From Psococerastis gibbosa (Eukaryota > Arthropoda > Insecta > Psocodea > Psocidae): a stretch of 64,000 nucleotides of DNA. The stretch covers positions 16,864,001-16,928,000 of the forward strand of contig OZ020485.1 in NCBI GenBank assembly GCA_963971405.1, given 5' to 3'. Of the stretch, positions 1 through 11,062 are shown one piece after another. Position numbers and translations under genes: made by a program. Numbering within the stretch: position 1 is the stretch's first letter; the number at the start of each line of letters is the position of its first letter. Under the pieces are notes generated by a model. The model ran no database searches. It was not told the origin of the DNA and saw only the letters and a program-made list of their open reading frames with translations.

Positions 1-2
1 GG

Positions 3-2408
3 TTACGTTTAATTGAGGGAAGACTGCCTGGTCGCCGAAGTGCTGAAAGCTCAGCTTTAACTGTGAGGTCAAGGTATGAATCAAGACCCAGGGACCGAGC
101 AAAGAATATAATCTGTTTTTCTTGCTCCGAGAGGGGGCATTATGCCAGCCAGTGTCCAACAAAAGACAAAAATGTAAGGACAGAATCTAAAGGAGACAAT
201 CGTTACAATAAGCCTAAGGATAACGATAAGTCTGAAAATTTTTTGTGCACTGCATTCCTCATGGCAAGTAACAGCGATAGGTTTGTCGCAGATTCAGGTG
301 CAAGTCATCACATGATTCAGAACAAAGATTGGTTCCAGACTTATACCCCATTTAAGGAGCCAGTGACGGTGATTGTTGGGAATGGTGAAGGCGTAAAAGC
401 TCTTGGTGAAGGAACTGTACGGGTCAAATCTATGGGTAATATCGCGCGCAAGAAGACATTGCAGCAAGTATGGCTCGTTCCCGAGCCGCACAGGCCGTTA
501 TTATCAGTGGGTAAGGTACTGGATAAAGGCTTTAAGTTCAGTGCGGACAAAAACAGCTGTGTCTTCACATTTGACGAAGTTCCCCATTTGTACGGTTGGA
601 GAAAAGGTGGCTTGTATGAAGTGGATATTGAACTTCTTAGTCCAGAAGAAAGGGCAGAGGCACACGTTGCAGCAGGTAACAATATGGAACCACTTCAAGT
701 ATGGCACGAACGACTTGCTCACCAGAATAAAGACCATGTACGGCGCTACTTACGTTCACGAGATATCCCATGGAGGGAGGATAAGATATTTTGCGCAGAC
801 TGTGTCATGGGAAAACAACACCGCTCTACATACCGTACACGAACTGTTCGTTCTGCTGCTCCTGGTGACATAATCAGTGCTGATTTATGTGGACCCATGC
901 CCGAACAGTCATTGGGAAAATCGCGGTACGCAATTGTTTTTAAGGACAATTTTTCAAAGTTTCGAAGGGTATTTTTTGTTGCTGTTAAAAGCGAATTCCC
1001 TGAATGCCTGAAGATATTCCTAGCTGAGGCAGAAAATGCGGGAAATCGCATTAAAGAATTTATGAGTGATGGTGGCAAGGAAATAGACAATAATGAATGT
1101 CGTAAGCTATTGCGAGAAAAAGGTATTGCTATTCGTACTTCAATGCCATATGCTCACGAACAAATGGGTGCTGTCGAACGTGAAAATAGAACTCTAGTTG
1201 AAAGTGCCAGAACCATGCTCGCTAACAAAGATCTTCCGAGGTCATTATGGGCTGAAGCTTTGAACCTTGCTTGCCACGTAATAAACAGAAGTGGACCGAC
1301 GCCAGTTAAAGGAAAAACCCCCTACGAAATTTGGTTTAATAAGGACCCACCTGCAATAAAACATTTTCGTTCTTTTGGGGAAGTGTGTTATGTACACATT
1401 CCTAAAGAAAAACGCAACAAGTGGTCACAGAAGTCTGAAAAGGGTGTTTTCGTTGGTTATTGTGGCGAACACGATGGATACCGTGTATTTAACCGAAAAA
1501 CAGTTGTTCGTAGTAAAGATGTTATTTTTGCACCGTATGGCGAAAACTCCGATAAACCGAAAACTCCTCTCTATGAAGTAGAGAATAAACCAAATTCCGA
1601 TTCGGGTCCTAAACTTGATATTAAACAACACACCTCCGCCGAAGAGGGATTATCACCACCTGAAGTCGACGAAGTTGAAGACGATTCGGACTCATCGAAC
1701 ACCATTGAGGCTGAAGAGGGGTCAAATAGCGTTGAATCCAGCTTTGCAGGGCGTTCTATTAGAACTCGAAAACTACCAGCTCGTTTGAACGACTACGTTT
1801 TACTTGCAGACTGCCCGCATACATATACCGATGCCATGCAAGGTGAAGAAAAAGCTAGTTGGAAGGCAGCAATGGACCAAGAAATGCAGTCAATGTATGA
1901 GAATGAAGTATTTGAAATGACTGAAAAGCCTGATAACAAGAAAATAATTCAGTGCCGTTGGGTTTTATGGAAAAAGTTCAATGCAGAAGGAGAAGCGGAA
2001 ATGTTCAAGGCTAGACTTGTCGCTAAAGGATATGCACAGAAAGCCGGAATTGACTTTGAAGAAACATTTTCTCCAGTGGCTCGACTTGAAACAGTTCGAT
2101 CAGTAATTGCGATTGCAGCTGCAGAGGGACTGAAGATGAAGCAGTTTGATATTAAGACCGCTTTCTTGTACGCTAATATCAAAGAAGACGTCTATGTTCA
2201 GCAGCCTGAAGGGTATGATGATGGCAGTGGACGGGTGTGGAAGCTTAAGAAAAGCCTATATGGTTTAAAGCAAAGTCCTCGAGCGTGGAATGAGCATTTT
2301 ATCGAGTTCATGAAGAAATTTGGTTTTATAGTGAGTGTTTCTGACCCCTGTCTATTTGTCCGAAAAATAAATGGACGTAAACTCTTTGTACTGTGGCTAT
2401 GTCGATGA
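3..2408 (+). CDS. Copia retrotransposon gag-pol, 5' part (left-truncated by window, ends in frameshift)
   Basis: The frame is open back to base 3, so the ORF starts outside the window; codon 63 is not a real start. Numbering residues from base 63, the domains run in Copia order. A CCHC zinc knuckle has C18, C21, H26 and C31. The aspartic protease shows D77-S-G. A GAG-pre-integrase HHCC region precedes the integrase core, whose catalytic residues are D274, D336 and E372. After an acidic linker (about 530-575) comes the Copia-type reverse transcriptase, up to a stop at 2406-2408. The stop comes from a small indel near 2390-2397, because the YVDD codons at 2398-2409 are in another frame and continue as the next entry. 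The product would copy element RNA into DNA and integrate it. Integrase-before-RT order is diagnostic of Ty1/Copia. The copy is probably inactive because of the frameshift. Confidence 0.93.
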   Translation, partial: LRLIEGRLPGRRSAESSALTVRSRYESRPRDRAKNIICFSCSERGHYASQCPTKDKNVRTESKGDNRYNKPKDNDKSENFLCTAFLMASNSDRFVADSGASHHMIQNKDWFQTYTPFKEPVTVIVGNGEGVKALGEGTVRVKSMGNIARKKTLQQVWLVPEPHRPLLSVGKVLDKGFKFSADKNSCVFTFDEVPHLYGWRKGGLYEVDIELLSPEERAEAHVAAGNNMEPLQVWHERLAHQNKDHVRRYLRSRDIPWREDKIFCADCVMGKQHRSTYRTRTVRSAAPGDIISADLCGPMPEQSLGKSRYAIVFKDNFSKFRRVFFVAVKSEFPECLKIFLAEAENAGNRIKEFMSDGGKEIDNNECRKLLREKGIAIRTSMPYAHEQMGAVERENRTLVESARTMLANKDLPRSLWAEALNLACHVINRSGPTPVKGKTPYEIWFNKDPPAIKHFRSFGEVCYVHIPKEKRNKWSQKSEKGVFVGYCGEHDGYRVFNRKTVVRSKDVIFAPYGENSDKPKTPLYEVENKPNSDSGPKLDIKQHTSAEEGLSPPEVDEVEDDSDSSNTIEAEEGSNSVESSFAGRSIRTRKLPARLNDYVLLADCPHTYTDAMQGEEKASWKAAMDQEMQSMYENEVFEMTEKPDNKKIIQCRWVLWKKFNAEGEAEMFKARLVAKGYAQKAGIDFEETFSPVARLETVRSVIAIAAAEGLKMKQFDIKTAFLYANIKEDVYVQQPEGYDDGSGRVWKLKKSLYGLKQSPRAWNEHFIEFMKKFGFIVSVSDPCLFVRKINGRKLFVLWLCR

Positions 2409-3336
2409 TGGACTTTGCGTTAGTTCAGATGAAAGCGATATAAATGCATTTATTGAAGCACTCACTACTGAGTTTAAAGCAAAAGTGTCTGAGCCTAACT
2501 GTTATTTGGGTATTTCTATTGTTCAAGAAAAGGATGGGTCTATCTCCTTAAACCAAAAGTCATATGTTCTGAAGATTCTCGAGAAGTTCAACATGGCGGA
2601 GTCGAATGCCGTTTCATCTCCCATAGCAGCAACAAGACCTGAAGTTACGGACAATAAGCCACTGTCTGCAAAAGTTCCATATCGTGAGGCTCTTGGGAGC
2701 TTAATGTTCTTAATGACATCAACAAGACCGGATTTGGCGTTAGCTGTAAGCATGTGTGCCCAGCACATGGAACATCCCACCACTCAAGATTGGACGAATG
2801 TAAAAAGAATATTTCGATACTTGAAAGGGACAGTTGACTACCGTCTTATGTACAAAAAAGGACTGAGTGATGTCCTACAAGGGTATTGCGACGCAGATTT
2901 CGCAGGAGATGAAGCAACAAGAAAATCACGTTCAGGAGTTGTTTGCTTGTATGCCGGTGGAGCAATCAGCTGGATGAGTCAGAAGCAACAAAGTGTTTCA
3001 TTATCAACCACGGAAGCCGAATATATTGCTGCAAGCGAGGCGGCAAAACAAATGGTGTGGCTCAAACAGTTATTTGAAGAACTTTCCGTTCGTACAATAT
3101 GTACTATTTTTTGTGACAATCTGGGAGCCGTGAAGTTATCAAAAAACCCTGAATTCCATAAACGAACAAAGCATGTGGAAGTTAGGTACCACTATGTAAG
3201 ACAAATGGTCAAACAAGGCGTATTCGACATCGAACATGTACCAGGAAATAAACAGATCGCAGATGTCTTCACTAAGAGAGTAACGGACTGTGCTAAGGTT
3301 GAAAGTTTCTATAGGATGATGGGACTGTGCGCTTAG
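2371..3336 (+). pseudogene. Copia retrotransposon pol, 3' part: RT palm with YVDD and RNase H, out of frame with upstream ORF
   Basis: This frame carries the remainder of the Copia polyprotein. The YVDD catalytic motif (2398-2409) opens it, followed by the RT connection region. An RNase H domain then contains the Copia motifs with a D-A-D-F, an S-T-T-E-A-E-Y and a C-D-N block, and the C-terminal block ends in D-V-F-T-K before the TAG stop at 3334-3336. It overlaps the upstream ORF by about 38 bases in a different frame. No slippery site or pseudoknot is obvious, and Copia elements normally keep RT in a single ORF, so a chance indel is the simplest explanation. The ATG at 2371 is not a meaningful start. 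Confidence 0.9.
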
Positions 3337-3450
3337 GAGGGACTATTGAACTTTGAGCTAAGCGCACTCTGTGGTTGTTTGGTTCTTTTTGTTTACTTTT
3401 ATTTTACGTCATTCCAAGATGGCTACTAAGTAAATACAGTTCAGTTTCTC
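3334..3450 (+). mobile_element. Copia polypurine tract and candidate short 3' LTR
   Basis: A purine run (aggaggga, about 3335-3343) sits directly on the pol stop, where a Copia polypurine tract is expected. The following sequence begins TATTGAAC, one change from a TG start, and could run to the TTTCTCA at about 3450, giving an LTR of only about 105 bp. The 5' LTR lies outside the window, so the boundary cannot be tested. Copia elements of the GalEa type are known to have short LTRs. Confidence 0.4.
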
Positions 3451-3844
3451 ATGATGTATTTATTTAATTATTGGAATAGATAGCAACATAATACGCATCA
3501 AAATGTAGAGGATTTTTTAAATTCTCTTTTAAAACGCCTCATTTACATAACTAAGATCAATATTTCGTGTGAATTTTTTTTATGTTATTTTCCTCAGCAA
3601 CTCAGGATCAGTGAATTCCTGCATTTTCCTAATTATGCAATAACCATACATATTTCCGATATAACGAATGCAAGCAAAATAGAGCTGGTTGGAATTAGTC
3701 TACCATAATTTTTATTGTTATGGTTAAATATTAATGACAGCAACATCTCTTCGACTTTGTGGACTACCCGATTTACTCTTATTAACAACTTTTTATGCCT
3801 GACTTTTAATACACAACAAGTTAAACAATGACTCGAACTGCAGT
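3451..3844. other. AT-rich 3' flank between Copia and the PDZ gene
   Basis: No ORF or repeat is recognised. TTTATT at about 3711 and 3457 would read AATAAA on the minus strand, so either could serve as the polyadenylation signal of the PDZ gene ending at 3845. Confidence 0.3.
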
Positions 3845-3999
3845 TCACGATGATCCTAGGGCCTCACGCCTTCTTCGGTTAAGCCTTCGTCCCACATGCA
3901 GCAGAACGGGTCCGCTCTTTATTTCTTTGAACACTGCAATGGCCTCCTGATGGCTGAGCCCGTGGAATGGCTTATGGTTCACTGCCAGAATTTCGTCAC
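3845..3999 (-). CDS. PDZ-domain protein, exon d (3' half of PDZ domain, probable terminal exon)
   Basis: On the minus strand an acceptor (TTATTTTACAG) ends at 4000. The exon opens with two bases that complete a Gly codon left by the upstream exon, then encodes DEILAVN, a helix segment around GLSHQEAIAVF and a final strand LLHVGRR. These are the second half of a PDZ domain. A basic tail, RRRRE, follows before TGA at 3845-3847. It joins in phase with exon 5067-5307 to make a complete PDZ domain with the carboxylate-binding loop in the other exon. PDZ domains bind C-terminal peptides of partner proteins, typically at junctions or the cell cortex. A GTGAGG inside the basic tail could be an alternative donor, so terminal status is likely but not proven. 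Confidence 0.82.
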
Positions 4000-4764
4000 C
4001 TGTAAAATAAACGATTTTAATTAATACTGCTCCAAACTTACATATACAGAGCGAAAAGACGGCCAGGGAGGCCACGGAAACGACGGAGAGACTAGTTGGA
4101 AAGTGATATGCGAAAGATGTCACTGCGGCTTGGCAGCGTAAGGCCAAGGATTGGTATGTCTGTCAGGGGGTGGTGCCAAAGCTCACCCCAAACTGTAGTA
4201 TAAGACGTGTTGAGGAAGAAGAATTATTAATAAAGCTAGAAGCTATTACTATTATTGCCATAATTTAATTGCTGATGCCTAGACACTTCTAGCCTTACGA
4301 GACGGTCCGGATGGAAAAGAAGAGAGTAGAAGAGGATCATATATCACACCCTGTCACTGGAATTGAATATTTCCTTCTTTAAGATCAAATTGAATCATCC
4401 CCACTACGCGTTCTTTCCTACAAAGTTCAAGTAAACATCGGCCAACGTCAAAAATATCCGTAAAATTAACAGAAATGCTTTTCTACATTTCGATGCATAA
4501 ATGACATGTAGCCTTCCCTACGATCAATTGGCCACAGTTCATGAATTCCTTTCTCGGGATTACCACACTAATATTGTTTTTTGTACAAATCCAATTCAAT
4601 AATTGTGGCCAATCTGAGTTAGAAAGAGGTACCCTACATAATTATCATGTAACGAAGTGCTTAAATAAATTTTTTTCTCTTTGCCCTGATATTTTTTACA
4701 ACTCTGTGATTGATATTTCATGAGTTAGGTATTTGATTTTTACACTTATAAGGCTTTTCCCCCT
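4000..4764. other. Intron between PDZ exons, proximal part, with a dispersed repeat
   Basis: This is intron sequence with no further exon seen. The stretch 4500-4760 is clearly related to 12455-12700: both contain a TTTTTGTACAAATC...ATTCAATAATT core, a GGCCAATCTG segment and a TTATAAG.CTTTTC end. It is therefore a dispersed repeat of unknown class. Confidence 0.5.
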
Positions 4765-5035
4765 CCAATTTTCCCTTAAGGATCTCTTAAAGATGCCTTC
4801 CCGCATAGGAATCCACTTAATTTCCCATACGGCCTTGAGCTGAGTCCCTTCCACCCGCTAGACTAAAGTCCAACTCCTTCTTGCCGAGGCACTTCACAAA
4901 TTGGATGGTCAGGATGGAAAATACGCCCTTGCCTTGCCTGGAGAGTGTGCAGAACTTGCATGGGATGGTCTGGATATGAGACAGGCCCTTGCCGTGGTGA
5001 GAGGTCTAGAGAGGATGCAGAAGGCCCATATATGA
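4765..5035 (-). pseudogene. Decayed tandem copies of the PDZ exon inside the intron
   Basis: Bases about 4765-4965 align along their length with the functional PDZ exon at 5067-5307. Read on the minus strand, the same frame stays open for about 46 codons (KFCTL, then ILTI, then an LDFSLAGGRDS segment matching the exon's [11 protein letters not shown]). It then meets TAA where the exon has a Tyr codon, and a second stop further on. Bases about 4968-5035 look like a third, shorter and more degraded copy with a TAG. No splice donor comparable to the exon's GTGAGT is seen. This looks like an old tandem exon duplication that lost function, not a working alternative exon. Confidence 0.7.
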
Positions 5036-5066
5036 CACTCCCGGTAGTCTTGAAATGAATACTCAC

Positions 5067-5307
5067 CCTCCTTGAGGACATCTCCTTCAGCAGCCTGTCC
5101 CGTAGGAAAGATCGTCTTCACGTAGATGCCCATACTGCCTTTCGGAGAGTCCTTTCCACCCACGATACTGAAGCCCAACCCCTTCTGGCCGGGGCCCTTG
5201 ACAAATGGGATGGTCAGGATGGAAAAGGCGCCCTTGCCGTGTCGGGGCAGAGTGCAGAACTTGCTCTCGTCGGTTTCTTCTGTGTCGCCACCAGGTGAGG
5301 GGGTGCT
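5067..5307 (-). CDS. PDZ-domain protein, exon c (5' half of PDZ domain)
   Basis: Minus-strand exon of 241 nt (80 codons plus one base). The acceptor is CTGTTGCAG and the donor is GAGG followed by GTGAGT at 5066. The exon encodes a short acidic linker (GGDTEETDE), then the start of a PDZ domain: a first strand, the carboxylate-binding loop [26 protein letters not shown] and GQAA. The phase (0 in, 1 out) fits the exons on either side. The DSPKG...GI.VKTIFP signature most resembles the C-terminal PDZ domains of vertebrate PDZD2/IL16 and insect big bang-like proteins. That assignment comes from memory of the family, so it is a best guess; the PDZ call itself is secure. Confidence 0.9.
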
Positions 5308-7375
5308 CTGCAACAGAAAGATGGGTAACATTAATTACTGAGTTTTCCTACAAAAACGTGGTTATGCAGCAGTGTAAGATCAGAGGACGAGAGTACAGCA
5401 GCTAGTGAATATCTTGAGGCATTTCCGCCAGCGGGAAATCCCGGCATTCTGAAACGGAGAGATGTGTAACATGAAAATAATGAATTTCTCTTTAAAAACT
5501 AGGTTATACAACCGTGTAAGAACGGAGGAGTTGAAGAATAAAATAATGTCGATGCATTTTCACTACCGGTAACGGTTTTTTAGGTAATCATGGGTTCCTG
5601 AACCGGGATTGGGGATTTTATTAGGGAGTAGGTACTAACTCGGGAAACTTTGTGTGTGTAAATCTTTATAGGATACTGCTATGTACGACATGGACCGTTA
5701 GAACTTGAATAGACTAATTTTATTAACCTTAAATAACTTTCATAGTAAATTAAATAGAAATAAAAAAGTGTACCGGTACATGCATGTGACCACACGCTTT
5801 GATAAAATCAACAATAGCAGGGTGCGGAAGAGGCTTTTAAGTAGCATTTTAAACCACCCCCCCCCCTGGATTTTATCTTGGGCGAAATTGCTAAATAGCC
5901 CACTCTTTCACGTATATTTGAAGGGTTCGAAAGAAGAAAACGGTTGGTAGCCCATAAAAATAAAAGGTAGACTAGGTATTTTTAACAGTTAAACATGCCA
6001 AGTACCTACGTACGTAGACCAGCCAGTCTCAGCTGCAAATTTAGTACGTTTCCGGTCGACTGAATTTCTGGCGCCAGCGCCAACATCCCCAGACCGGAAA
6101 CTGACGTCCGTCACAACAGGGGACGTCGGTGACACCGGATATTGCGAGATTCCCCTGCGAAAGCCCAATATTTTCTCTCCATCTCTCTTTTCATTTATTT
6201 TTGATTAAAAACTGATTAACTCGCTCACAAAATGTCATTTCCACGATTTTCGCCTCTGTCAGCATGTTTTGAGTTATAACGCATGAAATTAGTTTTTAGC
6301 GTATAGGCAATTTTTTTAAAATTATTTTCGCAGACCTGCTGCATGTCTTATGGAAAGTGTTGAGGTGACTGAAGCAGCTTGCATGATAACATGATACCTC
6401 AAGTACACCCCCCCCCCCCTATCAGTGAGAAAGATTGTTGGTTCCAGTTTCACGCCTGCTGTCTTATCTTACCTGGATTTGTAAAACAAGCGGTACCGCG
6501 CATGTAGGTATTTGGGAGCAAGAGAGGGCTTTATAATCAGTATAACCTAAATTGTTTCAGTAAAAAAAATAGAACTAATCGAGGGCTTATGCTTGAGAAC
6601 GTGTACTGACTATGCTTTGCTCTATATTAGGAATGTTGCGGTCAGCAACATGTCCTGGAGACAGTTTCTAATGTCTTACTACTGGAAAAAATACTATACG
6701 TTATGCAACAATGTCAAAAGTGGAATTTTTAAAAACGTAGTTGCAACCTACAATTATTTACTTCCACTGTTGCCTGATGAATTTATATGCAAGAAAATTA
6801 GTCATTTCCCTCGCCCTTTGGTTCCTCATTTGAAGCATTATAAATTTGTTATAATAAAAGAGGTCCGCAGTGTTGCTATAAGATAATTTATAAGTTTTGC
6901 AATCAAATCCAATGTAATTATACTGTATTAGCCATCCGTTTGAACTTATGACCCCACATTTAATTCGGAAAACAAGATGCCTAGGTAAGTACTCAAACTT
7001 CAAAGCCCTCCCCCCTCCCAGCTTTATTAGACCAACTAATTTAACAAGGACCATCAACCTACAGCCCACAGGGCATCAGATCAGGCAGCCCAAAGATGTC
7101 CTTTGGCAGGAATTGATACTCAAAGGAAGTCCTTTGACAATGTTTGACTTGAAATAACCAACCGAACAACAACCCTCGCTGTAGGCAGACAACTTTCTGC
7201 CAATCAAAATTATTGATAGTGTACTTAACAGGGGGGGGGGGCTCCCTGATTAAATTGAATGGACGCCACTTTCCACAATTTCAATAATGAACCCTTTTTG
7301 TAGCCTACACATCCCATGGGTCTCCTTTATATACGCCACTGATTTGAAGGATCAATCAACCCCTTCGATGTGCCA

Positions 7376-7535
7376 GGCATTATTGGTATTGTTTCCGCAA
7401 GAATTTTTGGGCCGTTGCACAAGCCCTTGACGTCAACCTACACCGGCTATGAGCGATAATGAACAAGCTGAGACTAGCTTACCACTGGCATAATCAGAGA
7501 GGCGTAAGCGTGACATAGTCAAGTTCGGGCACGAG
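7376..7535 (-). repeat. Dispersed repeat R2, copy 1
   Basis: Reverse complement contains the R2 signature: AGCTTGT(C/T)CATTATCGC, then CCGGTGTAGGTTGACGTC, about 30 bp apart in the same order as copies at 17760, 43068 and 60388. Class unknown; no coding or tRNA-like head seen. Confidence 0.65.
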
Positions 7536-8342
7536 TCGGAATTTGAGTTAGTTTAAGATGTAAATTAACGTCTTGTATGCAAAGGTTAGTTGTCAATATT
7601 CTTGTTTCGACACTGCAAGGTAGAAAGTAGTTTTTTCTCACATTTAACATAGCTTAACGAGGGTGGCAATTTTTTCTAGACTGAGCCTCTTTGATTTTTT
7701 GCCCTATGTTAGTGAATTACTTTAAGCTAAGATGAAGGAGAAAAGACTAGCAAAATTAAGGTCTACAGTATTGTAAAATGTCGGGGAGGGGGGGGGGGCT
7801 AGAACTAGGCGTCATACCCCTGGATAAATTTTTGCCTGAATATTGTGAGCCTCCCGAAAATAATAACCTTTCATCAAATAAAACTGACAAGACAATAAAG
7901 AGATATCCCGTAACAAAACATGACACACAAAGGAAGTCCTTTGACAAGCCCTGACATAATCAAATACAAACCCCACCCCGAAACCGACAACCTCTTTTAT
8001 GCCCATTTCATACCATAGATACAGCGCAATGTCTTAGAACCGTTACAAGAGCAATCGGTTTGTCTGATACAATAAGAGCGCCAGAACCCAGATTAAGCGG
8101 AAATGGGCGTGTAATCGTGATGAGCCGATATCAGGTGTCCGTGAGAGAATCACGAGCCCCAGGGGATTTTATGGGAAATTGGACCCTTTTCAAACCCTTC
8201 CCGCAGCCAACCCCCCTCCCCACTACGATGTTCGTATTTTCGATGGAGAAGCGAGGGAAGCTGTTTGTTTTAAAGTAACTATAGTTAGTTAGTGGGGAGA
8301 CCTTCCATTTTATCATTGAATTAACTCTGGTGGTATTGTTTA

Positions 8343-8460
8343 CGAATGAATCACTAGTCATTGGCAAACTGGTTCACTCCCCAATGTCAACCCACACCGA
8401 CTACAAGTGCCAACGGGCCAGCTTAGACATGCTTATCATTGCCATTGTAACAGGTGTTCG
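8343..8460 (-). repeat. Dispersed repeat R2, copy 2 (diverged)
   Basis: Contains TTGGCAAACTGGT, then AATGTCAACCCACACCGACT, then a diverged AGCTT...ATTG segment, matching R2 read backwards. More decayed than the copy at 7376. Confidence 0.55.
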
Positions 8461-8831
8461 CTCGACTTAACCATGTATTTGTATGCGAGCGTTGAGCGTG
8501 TAGGCCTGAGGCCTGGTAGAACACTCTCTCTTTTGACCACCAATCTATTTGGGATGCTATGGTTGGCAAAATACCTGGCAGCCGCGTTTCCTCCCTACTA
8601 TTGGAGGGTTGGGTGGACTCCAGTTTGGCGGAATTTTTTTCCTTTTGCGTCGAGCTTCGAACCTCTACCTTTATAGTCAAAGAAACTGGACAATTCCGGA
8701 ACATTAGTATAAGTTAAAGCAAAATTAATAATATTGTCCGAAAGGGCCCTCTTGGATATGCTAGTATAATTACATAAGCATTTTATTGCATGGAAGACAA
8801 AAATGATATATATATAGGCTAATTCGACTTT

Positions 8832-8945
8832 GATGGCAAGGTGGTAGCGTGCTCGTATTGTATTTATGCGAGTCTCTACACGCCATGCGATAGGAGATGT
8901 GTCGTAACTCAACGCGGGTACTAACCTACAGATGCGACTGAAGAG
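8832..8945 (+). repeat. tRNA-derived SINE (type C) fragment
   Basis: Begins GGCAAGGTGGTAGCGTGCTC, which resembles a tRNA D-arm/A-box, and continues with ATGCGATAGGAGATGTGTCG and TAACTCAACGCGGGT. The same order occurs in reverse at 35605-35760, where the B-box-like GGTTTCGAACC is still intact. Here the B-box is degraded. Confidence 0.55.
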
Positions 8946-9183
8946 GCTAAGCGGATACATTCATTAAATTGTTTGCATGCGATTAGGTCTAATCTTTAAA
9001 AAAAAAAAGTTTTTCTTCTTTTTTATCTATCTTGTTAGTACCTATTTCAGGGTGTAAATGAACCCTCAATTTATACATTTAACACAATCTCTGTCGTTTG
9101 CATGATTTTTGCTTGGGGATGGCTTCAACTTTGGAACTAATGTAGAACCAAGCCTCCGTGTTTTGAACTTGCTATGATACGAA

Positions 9184-11062
9184 GAGTGCCGGATTAACCT
9201 CTGGGGGGCCGGGGGCACTAGATATGGGGGGGCCGTGGGTGCAAACCAGACCTCATAAAAGGGGGAGGGACTTGTCAGTGGCGTAACGCTAGGTTTTCGA
9301 ACAGGGGGTGTATAATTTGGCGCCCCTCCAGCCATTTTCATAAATGTGTATAAAAGCCGTTCTCATGGACGTACGCAGCCTTTAAATTGATGGCCTTAGT
9401 TCGGTTCGGTGGCTATGAAGGGGGGTCCGGGGGTCTCCCACGGGGGAGAAATTTAGCGAAAACAGACCTGAAATCGATTTTGAAAGCAGTAACTTAATTT
9501 TAACTGTGATTTAACAGGCAATTAATATAATTGCTAACAAGGGGGCCCAGTGGCGGATTAAACAAAAAAAATTGGGAGGGGCGAATCTTATTTGAAAAGC
9601 AAGTGCGCCCTTTCCGACGTTGCCGTTGTCATTAGCATTGCTTGAATAGCCAATGCGCCTGATGCAGAGAGGCACGAATGGGGGTCCGGGTCCCCCCGGC
9701 GGAAAAATTTGTCAATATAAGTGCAAAATAGTGGGGTTTTATGCAGCAAAAGTATAGATGGTTTAAAAAAAGCCTACAAAGCAATGCTTTTATAATGCTT
9801 ATTCCCATTTGTCTGGAAAGAGGGGGGCACGGGGGTGTCCCCAGGGGGAAAAATTTTAAGATATAAAGGCAAAATAGTGGGGTTTTATGCATTTTTACAG
9901 CAAAATTATAGGTGTTTTAATGCTTTTAAAATGCTTATTGGCCTATTTGCCAGTTTATGCTGCCTACTTGGCTGATTATATATAATAACTCTAGGGTATA
10001 AATATGTATTGTTGTATTATTGTATTTATATTACTATTTTTATTTTTTAATTACTTCATTATTATAATTAATTTTGTCAATTTGAGTTGGTAGGTACCCC
10101 GCACACCTTCAAGTAAAGGGGGCCTACAAAATAATTTGTTACGCCAATCATTTTAGAAAAATATACGAATTGTTATTATTATTATTATTATATTTCTGGA
10201 AACAAGGGGGTCCGGGGGTCCCCCCTGGGAAGAATTTGAAGATATAAAGGCCAAATAGTGGGGTTTTACGCATTTTTACAGCAAAATTATAGATGTTTTA
10301 AAGCCAACAAAGCAATGCTCTTAAAATGCTTATTCGCATATTTCTGGAAACAGGGGGGCCCGGGGTTCTCCCCCGGGGGAAAAATTTGAAAATGTAAGTG
10401 CAAAATAGTGGGATTTCACGCATTTCAACAGAAGTGAAGTATAGATCTTACAAGGGAAAGCTTATTTTAAAGCTTGCAATTGTTGCTGCGAATATTAGGG
10501 CCAAAGGCTCTCTTACAAGTAACTGCGTAAAAATAACAGTAAGTAATCTTCTCATTCTCACATCCATTTCTACTCATTCTCTCACGCAATCACTCTATGT
10601 GATAGAAAACGTTTCTTTTTTTATAGCTTTAGGTGCTTTGGGGGGGGGGGGGGCGACCGCCCCTTTTAATTTTTAATCCGCCACTGGGGTCTCCCCTGGG
10701 TGAAAATGTTTGAAAAATAGGTATGAAATGTTAGGATTCTACGGAGTTTGGGAGGAATAAGGTTTATAAATTGCAGCGAATTAATATAATTGTGAACAAG
10801 GGGGGCCCGGGGGTTTTAAGGATTTTGAGTGCAGTAACACTTAGATTTTATTGGAAAAGAATGTAACCTCCTCTAAAATTCCTAAGTATACCAGCATTGC
10901 AGAAAAAAAAAAAAACACAATTTCCCGCCAATTTCAAAACTTTTAATTTTTTTATATTTTTATCTAAAAAAAATTTATTCTGGGGGGGGCGGAATTTTAG
11001 GCATTTCTGGGGGGGGGGGCGGGGGCCTGTGCCCCAAGTGCCCATGGGTTAATCCGGCACTG
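9184..11062. mobile_element. hAT-type non-autonomous element (1.9 kb) with internal repeats and nested hAT ends
   Basis: The ends are inverted repeats (GAGTGCCGGATTAACC left; GGTTAATCCGGCACTG right) flanked by a perfect 8-bp target duplication, GATACGAA (9176-9183 and 11063-11070), which is hAT-like. No transposase is present. Inside are at least five imperfect copies of a roughly 150-bp unit (about 9418, 9680, 9825, 10205 and 10345). Each has a G/C-rich GGGGGTCCGGGGG head, an AAATAGTGGGGTTTTA core and an AATGCTTTTAAAATGCTTAT end. Another pair of hAT-like ends, CAGTGGCGGATTAA at 9548 and TTAATCCGCCACTG at 10673-10686, lies inside and suggests nesting. A third end-like CAGTGGCGTAACGC is at about 9275. 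Confidence 0.85.
9548..10686. mobile_element. Nested hAT-like element inside the 9184-11062 element
   Basis: Termini CAGTGGCGGATTAA and its inverse face outward. The immediate 8-bp flanks do not match (AGGGGGCC against GGGTCTCC). The G-rich target may have slipped, or this may be a rearranged composite. No transposase ORF is seen. Confidence 0.55.

Larger units (their letters stand above)
5308..8830. other. Large intron of the PDZ gene, distal part
   Basis: No exon is recognised. It contains several long mononucleotide C or G runs (about 5848, 6408, 7231, 7786). A segment at 5893-5965 resembles 38325-38395 (TATATTTGAA.GG...GAAGAAA.CGGTTG). Two minus-oriented copies of the dispersed R2 repeat are listed separately. 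The 5310-5560 stretch repeats short phrases such as GAAAGATGGGTAACATTAAT and AGATGTGTAACATGAAAATA, suggesting a degenerate local duplication. Confidence 0.4.
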
